This document shows, piece after piece, positions 52,667 to 54,901 of a DNA stretch of 54,901 nt. Made by a program: the position numbers and the translations under genes. The DNA lies in the NCBI GenBank assembly GCA_041399085.1, contig JAWKTM010000050.1, forward strand, positions 1-54,901, in the 5' to 3' direction. This DNA comes from JAWKTM01 sp041399085 (lineage in GTDB: Bacteria; Planctomycetota; Planctomycetia; Pirellulales; Pirellulaceae). A model generated the notes under the pieces. That model searched no databases. It was not told the DNA's origin and saw nothing but the letters and a program-made list of their open reading frames with translations. How positions within the stretch are numbered: the stretch's first letter is position 1; each line of letters begins with the position of its first letter.

Positions 52667-54901
52667 ATGGCTGCGACACCGATGATGCAACAGTACGAAG
52701 ACGCCAAAGCCGTGTGCGGCGATGCGCTGTTGCTATTCCGCATGGGCGACTTCTACGAGCTGTTTCACGAAGACGCCAAAACCGCCGCCCGCGTGCTCGG
52801 TCTCACGCTAACCAGCCGCGACAAGGGCGAGAATCCGATCCCGATGGCGGGCTTCCCGCACCATCAGCTCGACAGCTATCTGGCCAAACTGATCTCGGCC
52901 GGACATCGCGCGGCGGTTTGCGAGCAGATGGAGGATCCGAAGAAAGCCAAAGGGCTGGTGAAGCGCGAAGTGACGCGGCTCGTCAGCCCCGGCACGGTCA
53001 CCGACGACGCGCTGCTCGACCCGCGCGAGCCGAACTACTTGGCCGCCGTCGTGTTGGCCGAAGTCAAACGGCCGAAGCCGAACGAGCCGGCCGTGCAAGT
53101 CGGCTTGGCCTGGGCCGATCTCTCGACCGGCCGCTTCCAAGCCGCCGTGTTCGATCCGCGGCAACTGGCCGATCAACTGGCCCGCATCGCGCCGTCCGAA
53201 TTGTTGGTCAACGAGTCGGCGGCCGGGCTGCCCGATCATGTGCAAGACGCCACGGTCATCACCAAACGGCCCGCTTGGGCCTTCGGACTGGAAGGCGCCC
53301 ACAAAACGTTGGCCGAGCAGTTTGGCGCGGCCAGCCTCGAAGGCTTCGGCTTCGTCGACGAAGACGCCGCGGCCATTCGCGCGGCCGGCGCGGTGCTCGA
53401 TTACCTGAAGGAAACGCAACGCGCGTCGCTCGACCACTTCGATCGCGTGATTCCTTATCGCAGCAGCGACGCGTTGGAGATCGACGAAGCCACGCGCCGC
53501 AGCCTCGAACTCACGCGCACGATCCGCAACAACCAGCGCGAAGGCTCGCTGCTGGCCGTGCTCGACCGAGCCGTCACGCCCATGGGCTCGCGGCAATTGG
53601 CCGACTGGCTGGCCAACCCGCTGACTTGCATCCAGCGGATCAACGAGCGGCTGGACGCCGTCGAAGAGCTGATGGCCGACGACCCGCTACGGCGCGATTT
53701 GCGCGAGCAGCTCAAGTCGGTCTACGATCTGGAACGCCTGCTCGCGCGCGTCACGACGGGCCGAGCCAGCCCGCGCGATCTGAGCTTCGTGAACCGCACG
53801 CTCGGCGCGCTCCCCAAGCTGAAGGCCAAGCTGACCGCGCGGCGCAGCACGTTGCTTGGCCGTTTGGAAGCCGAGCTGGATTTGCTGCCGAACTTACGCG
53901 CCCAGTTGGACGCCGCGCTCGATGCCGACTGCCCGCTCTCGGCTCGCGACGGCGGCTTCATCCGGCCCGGCTACAACGAAGCGCTCGACACGCTCCGCGA
54001 ACTGGCCGCCGGCGGCAAACAATGGATTGCCCGCTATCAGGCCGAACAGATCGAAGCCAGCGGCATTCCGAATCTGAAAGTCGGCTTCAACAAAGTGTTC
54101 GGCTACTTCCTGGAAGTGACGAACGCTCATCGCGACAAAGTCCCGGCTCACTTCATCCGCAAACAGACGCTGACCAACGCCGAACGCTACATCACGCCCG
54201 AGCTGAAAGAGTACGAAGAGAAGGTGCTGTCGGCCGACGAGAAGTCGAAGGAGCTGGAGTACGAATTGTTCTGCCAGCTTCGCGACGCCGTGCATGCCGA
54301 GGCCCGGCGGTTGAACGCCACGGCCGGCGTGTTGGCCACGCTGGATGTGCTGGCGGGCCTGGCCGAGCTGGCCAAGCAGCGCGGGTATTGCCGCCCGGAA
54401 ATGCGCGACGACCCGACGCTGGAAATTAACGACGGCCGCCACCCGGTGCTCGACGCCCTGCTGCCGCAAGGCACGTTCGTCCCCAACGATGTCTCGGCCG
54501 GCGGCGAACAAGGCACGGTGCTGCTAATCACCGGACCGAACATGGCCGGCAAGAGCACGTTCATCCGCCAAGTCGCGTTGCTCACGCTGATGGCCCAAAT
54601 GGGCAGCTTCGTGCCGGCACGCACCGCGCGGATCGGCGTCGCGGATCGGATCTTCGCGCGGGTCGGAGCCAGCGATGAATTGTCGCGCGGCCAAAGCACG
54701 TTCATGGTCGAGATGACCGAGACGGCTCGGATTCTGAACACGGCCAGCTCGCGCAGCTTGGTGATTTTGGACGAGATCGGCCGCGGCACCAGCACCTACG
54801 ACGGCGTCTCGCTGGCCTGGGCGATCGTCGAACATATCCACGATCGAATCGGCTGCCGCACGCTGTTCGCCACGCATTATCACGAGCTGACCGATCTAGC
54901 C
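52667..54901 (+). CDS. mutS: DNA mismatch repair protein MutS (3' end outside window)
   Basis: 745 codons to the window edge, so about 100 C-terminal residues are missing. MutS binds mismatched DNA and uses ATP to recruit MutL. The mismatch-binding domain I has the wedge motif GDFYELFHEDAK (Phe-x-Glu). The connector domain follows, then the lever and clamp (about 270-560). The ATPase domain has Walker A GPNMAGKSTFIRQ, STFMVEMTET, Walker B LVILDEIGRGTSTYDG, and the conserved His in THYHEL. ATG at 52667 is chosen; ATGs at 52682 and 52685 are also possible. It is intact throughout, in contrast to several neighbours with frame breaks. Confidence 0.97.
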   Translation, partial: MAATPMMQQYEDAKAVCGDALLLFRMGDFYELFHEDAKTAARVLGLTLTSRDKGENPIPMAGFPHHQLDSYLAKLISAGHRAAVCEQMEDPKKAKGLVKREVTRLVSPGTVTDDALLDPREPNYLAAVVLAEVKRPKPNEPAVQVGLAWADLSTGRFQAAVFDPRQLADQLARIAPSELLVNESAAGLPDHVQDATVITKRPAWAFGLEGAHKTLAEQFGAASLEGFGFVDEDAAAIRAAGAVLDYLKETQRASLDHFDRVIPYRSSDALEIDEATRRSLELTRTIRNNQREGSLLAVLDRAVTPMGSRQLADWLANPLTCIQRINERLDAVEELMADDPLRRDLREQLKSVYDLERLLARVTTGRASPRDLSFVNRTLGALPKLKAKLTARRSTLLGRLEAELDLLPNLRAQLDAALDADCPLSARDGGFIRPGYNEALDTLRELAAGGKQWIARYQAEQIEASGIPNLKVGFNKVFGYFLEVTNAHRDKVPAHFIRKQTLTNAERYITPELKEYEEKVLSADEKSKELEYELFCQLRDAVHAEARRLNATAGVLATLDVLAGLAELAKQRGYCRPEMRDDPTLEINDGRHPVLDALLPQGTFVPNDVSAGGEQGTVLLITGPNMAGKSTFIRQVALLTLMAQMGSFVPARTARIGVADRIFARVGASDELSRGQSTFMVEMTETARILNTASSRSLVILDEIGRGTSTYDGVSLAWAIVEHIHDRIGCRTLFATHYHELTDLA

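Noticed and set aside
52657..54429. 590-codon plus-strand frame rich in Arg and Ala
   Set aside because: It is the wrong frame of mutS, whose true frame carries all MutS motifs.

Overview
The window looks like a chromosomal stretch of a planctomycete, most likely from the Pirellulales (Rhodopirellula/Pirellula-like) side of the phylum. The evidence is the combination of two DUF1501 proteins, two CxxCH-bearing planctomycete cytochrome-type proteins, Ser/Thr kinases fused to zinc-finger anti-sigma-like N-termini next to ECF sigma factors, very large WD40, beta-helix and dockerin proteins, and an N-terminal 'LEDRRLLA'-type signature. GC content is moderately high and genes are short operons on both strands. 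No rRNA, tRNA, CRISPR array, integrase or transposase gene was recognised.

Layout. 0-2 kb: pirin (cut by the window start) and a zinc-ribbon DUF1003 membrane protein. 2.1-12.8 kb: one giant 3558-residue surface or secreted beta-helix protein with dockerin repeats. 13-16.2 kb: first ECF sigma / kinase module, the kinase ending in leucine-rich repeats. 16.5-17.1 kb: a non-coding tandem array of 41-42 bp palindromic units with a 165 bp higher-order period, followed by a helical protein. 18.1-19.7 kb: a dockerin/RTX calcium-binding protein. 19.9-24 kb: second ECF sigma / kinase module (kinase-WD40), with several frameshifts. 24.1-31.9 kb: a small toxin-antitoxin-like pair, cytochrome plus DUF1501, a DUF1592/1588-type cytochrome, and a CHAD protein. 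32-38.5 kb: 5-formyl-THF cyclo-ligase, a free-standing RNA polymerase alpha-CTD-like protein, sialidase-like protein, SDR, SRAP (YedK/HMCES) and a lipoprotein trypsin-like protease. 38.7-41.4 kb: hisE, hisG and a second DUF1501 protein. 41.6-46.9 kb: small membrane proteins, nitrilase-family amidohydrolase, a multi-spanning membrane protein, VOC protein and SDR. 47-52 kb: PDZ/LRR protein, cupin and a 21-blade WD40 protein. 52.4-54.9 kb: winged-helix protein and mutS (cut by the window end).

The strongest non-genic signals are the 41 bp palindromic array, a two-copy family of roughly 110-120 bp hairpin-forming inverted-repeat elements (19.8 kb and 41.7 kb), and a pair of 55 bp GGCTGGGG...CCAGGCAC repeats. 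Seven single-base indels interrupt four otherwise well-conserved genes. They may be sequencing or assembly errors, or real decay, and reads are needed to decide. No single complete undescribed system was found; the array and the hairpin family are the best candidates for something new.
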